From contig CAMWWW010000029.1 in assembly GCA_947178015.1 (NCBI GenBank), forward strand, positions 1 to 12,794: a DNA stretch of 12,794 bases, given 5' to 3'. Of the stretch, positions 12,784-12,794 are shown one piece after another (position 1 is the first letter of the stretch; every line of letters begins with the position of its first letter). The DNA is from an uncultured Clostridia bacterium (lineage in GTDB: Bacteria; Bacillota; Clostridia; Lachnospirales; Lachnospiraceae). A program made the position numbers and the translations under genes. The notes under the pieces were generated by a model, which saw only the letters and a list, made by a program, of their open reading frames with translations, did no database searches and was not told the origin of the DNA.

Positions 12784-12794
12784 GCAGAGAATCG

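Overview
The window looks like chromosomal DNA from a low-to-mid GC anaerobic Firmicute, most likely a gut Lachnospiraceae (class Clostridia). The grounds are strong AGGAGG-type ribosome binding sites, Bacillus-like sigma-A promoters, a CIRCE/HrcA-controlled groESL operon, and several small families of unknown function that I recognise from memory as typical of Lachnospiraceae (DUF2225, DUF6062, DUF6106, DUF6171). No rRNA, tRNA, CRISPR array, prophage or insertion-sequence gene was found. Coding density is high and no gap exceeds 300 bases.

Left part (1-3131): three plus-strand genes lie nearly end to end: a DUF2225 cysteine-rich protein, a MocR-type regulator (GntR winged helix fused to an aminotransferase fold), and a DUF6062 protein with a duplicated CxxC...CxxH module. 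The last two overlap by ATGA. They face a small minus-strand gene for a single-pass membrane protein with an acidic tail (3132-3410). A hairpin sits between the converging ends. The divergent gap 3411-3646 holds two inverted repeats, and a small DUF6171 cysteine-rich gene follows.

Middle part (3938-8486): phased A-tracts, a sigma-A promoter and a perfect CIRCE operator lead into groES-groEL. Two terminators follow. A DUF6106 membrane protein with its own extended -10 promoter comes next, then guaB (IMP dehydrogenase) with a consensus -35 and its own terminator.

Right part (8499-12794): a near-perfect promoter drives xth (exonuclease III/AP endonuclease) and, 21 bases downstream, a 615-codon GH13 debranching-enzyme homologue. 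Converging on it from the right are an ECF transporter substrate-binding (S) component and, upstream of that, a Sir2-like gene with its own promoter. The ECF gene's likely terminator is encoded inside the 3' end of the GH13 gene. Its Shine-Dalgarno sequence forms one arm of a perfect 11-bp inverted repeat. A 24-nt inverted repeat closes the window.

The most striking observation is two full-length homologues of well-known enzymes whose catalytic residues appear replaced, in neighbouring but opposite-strand genes. The GH13 protein has Asn for the Asp nucleophile and Leu for the acid/base Glu. The Sir2-like protein has Tyr for the catalytic His and altered NAD-binding motifs. Both reading frames are intact, so both look like maintained pseudoenzymes or repurposed binding proteins. 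All homology statements come from reading motifs; no database search was run.
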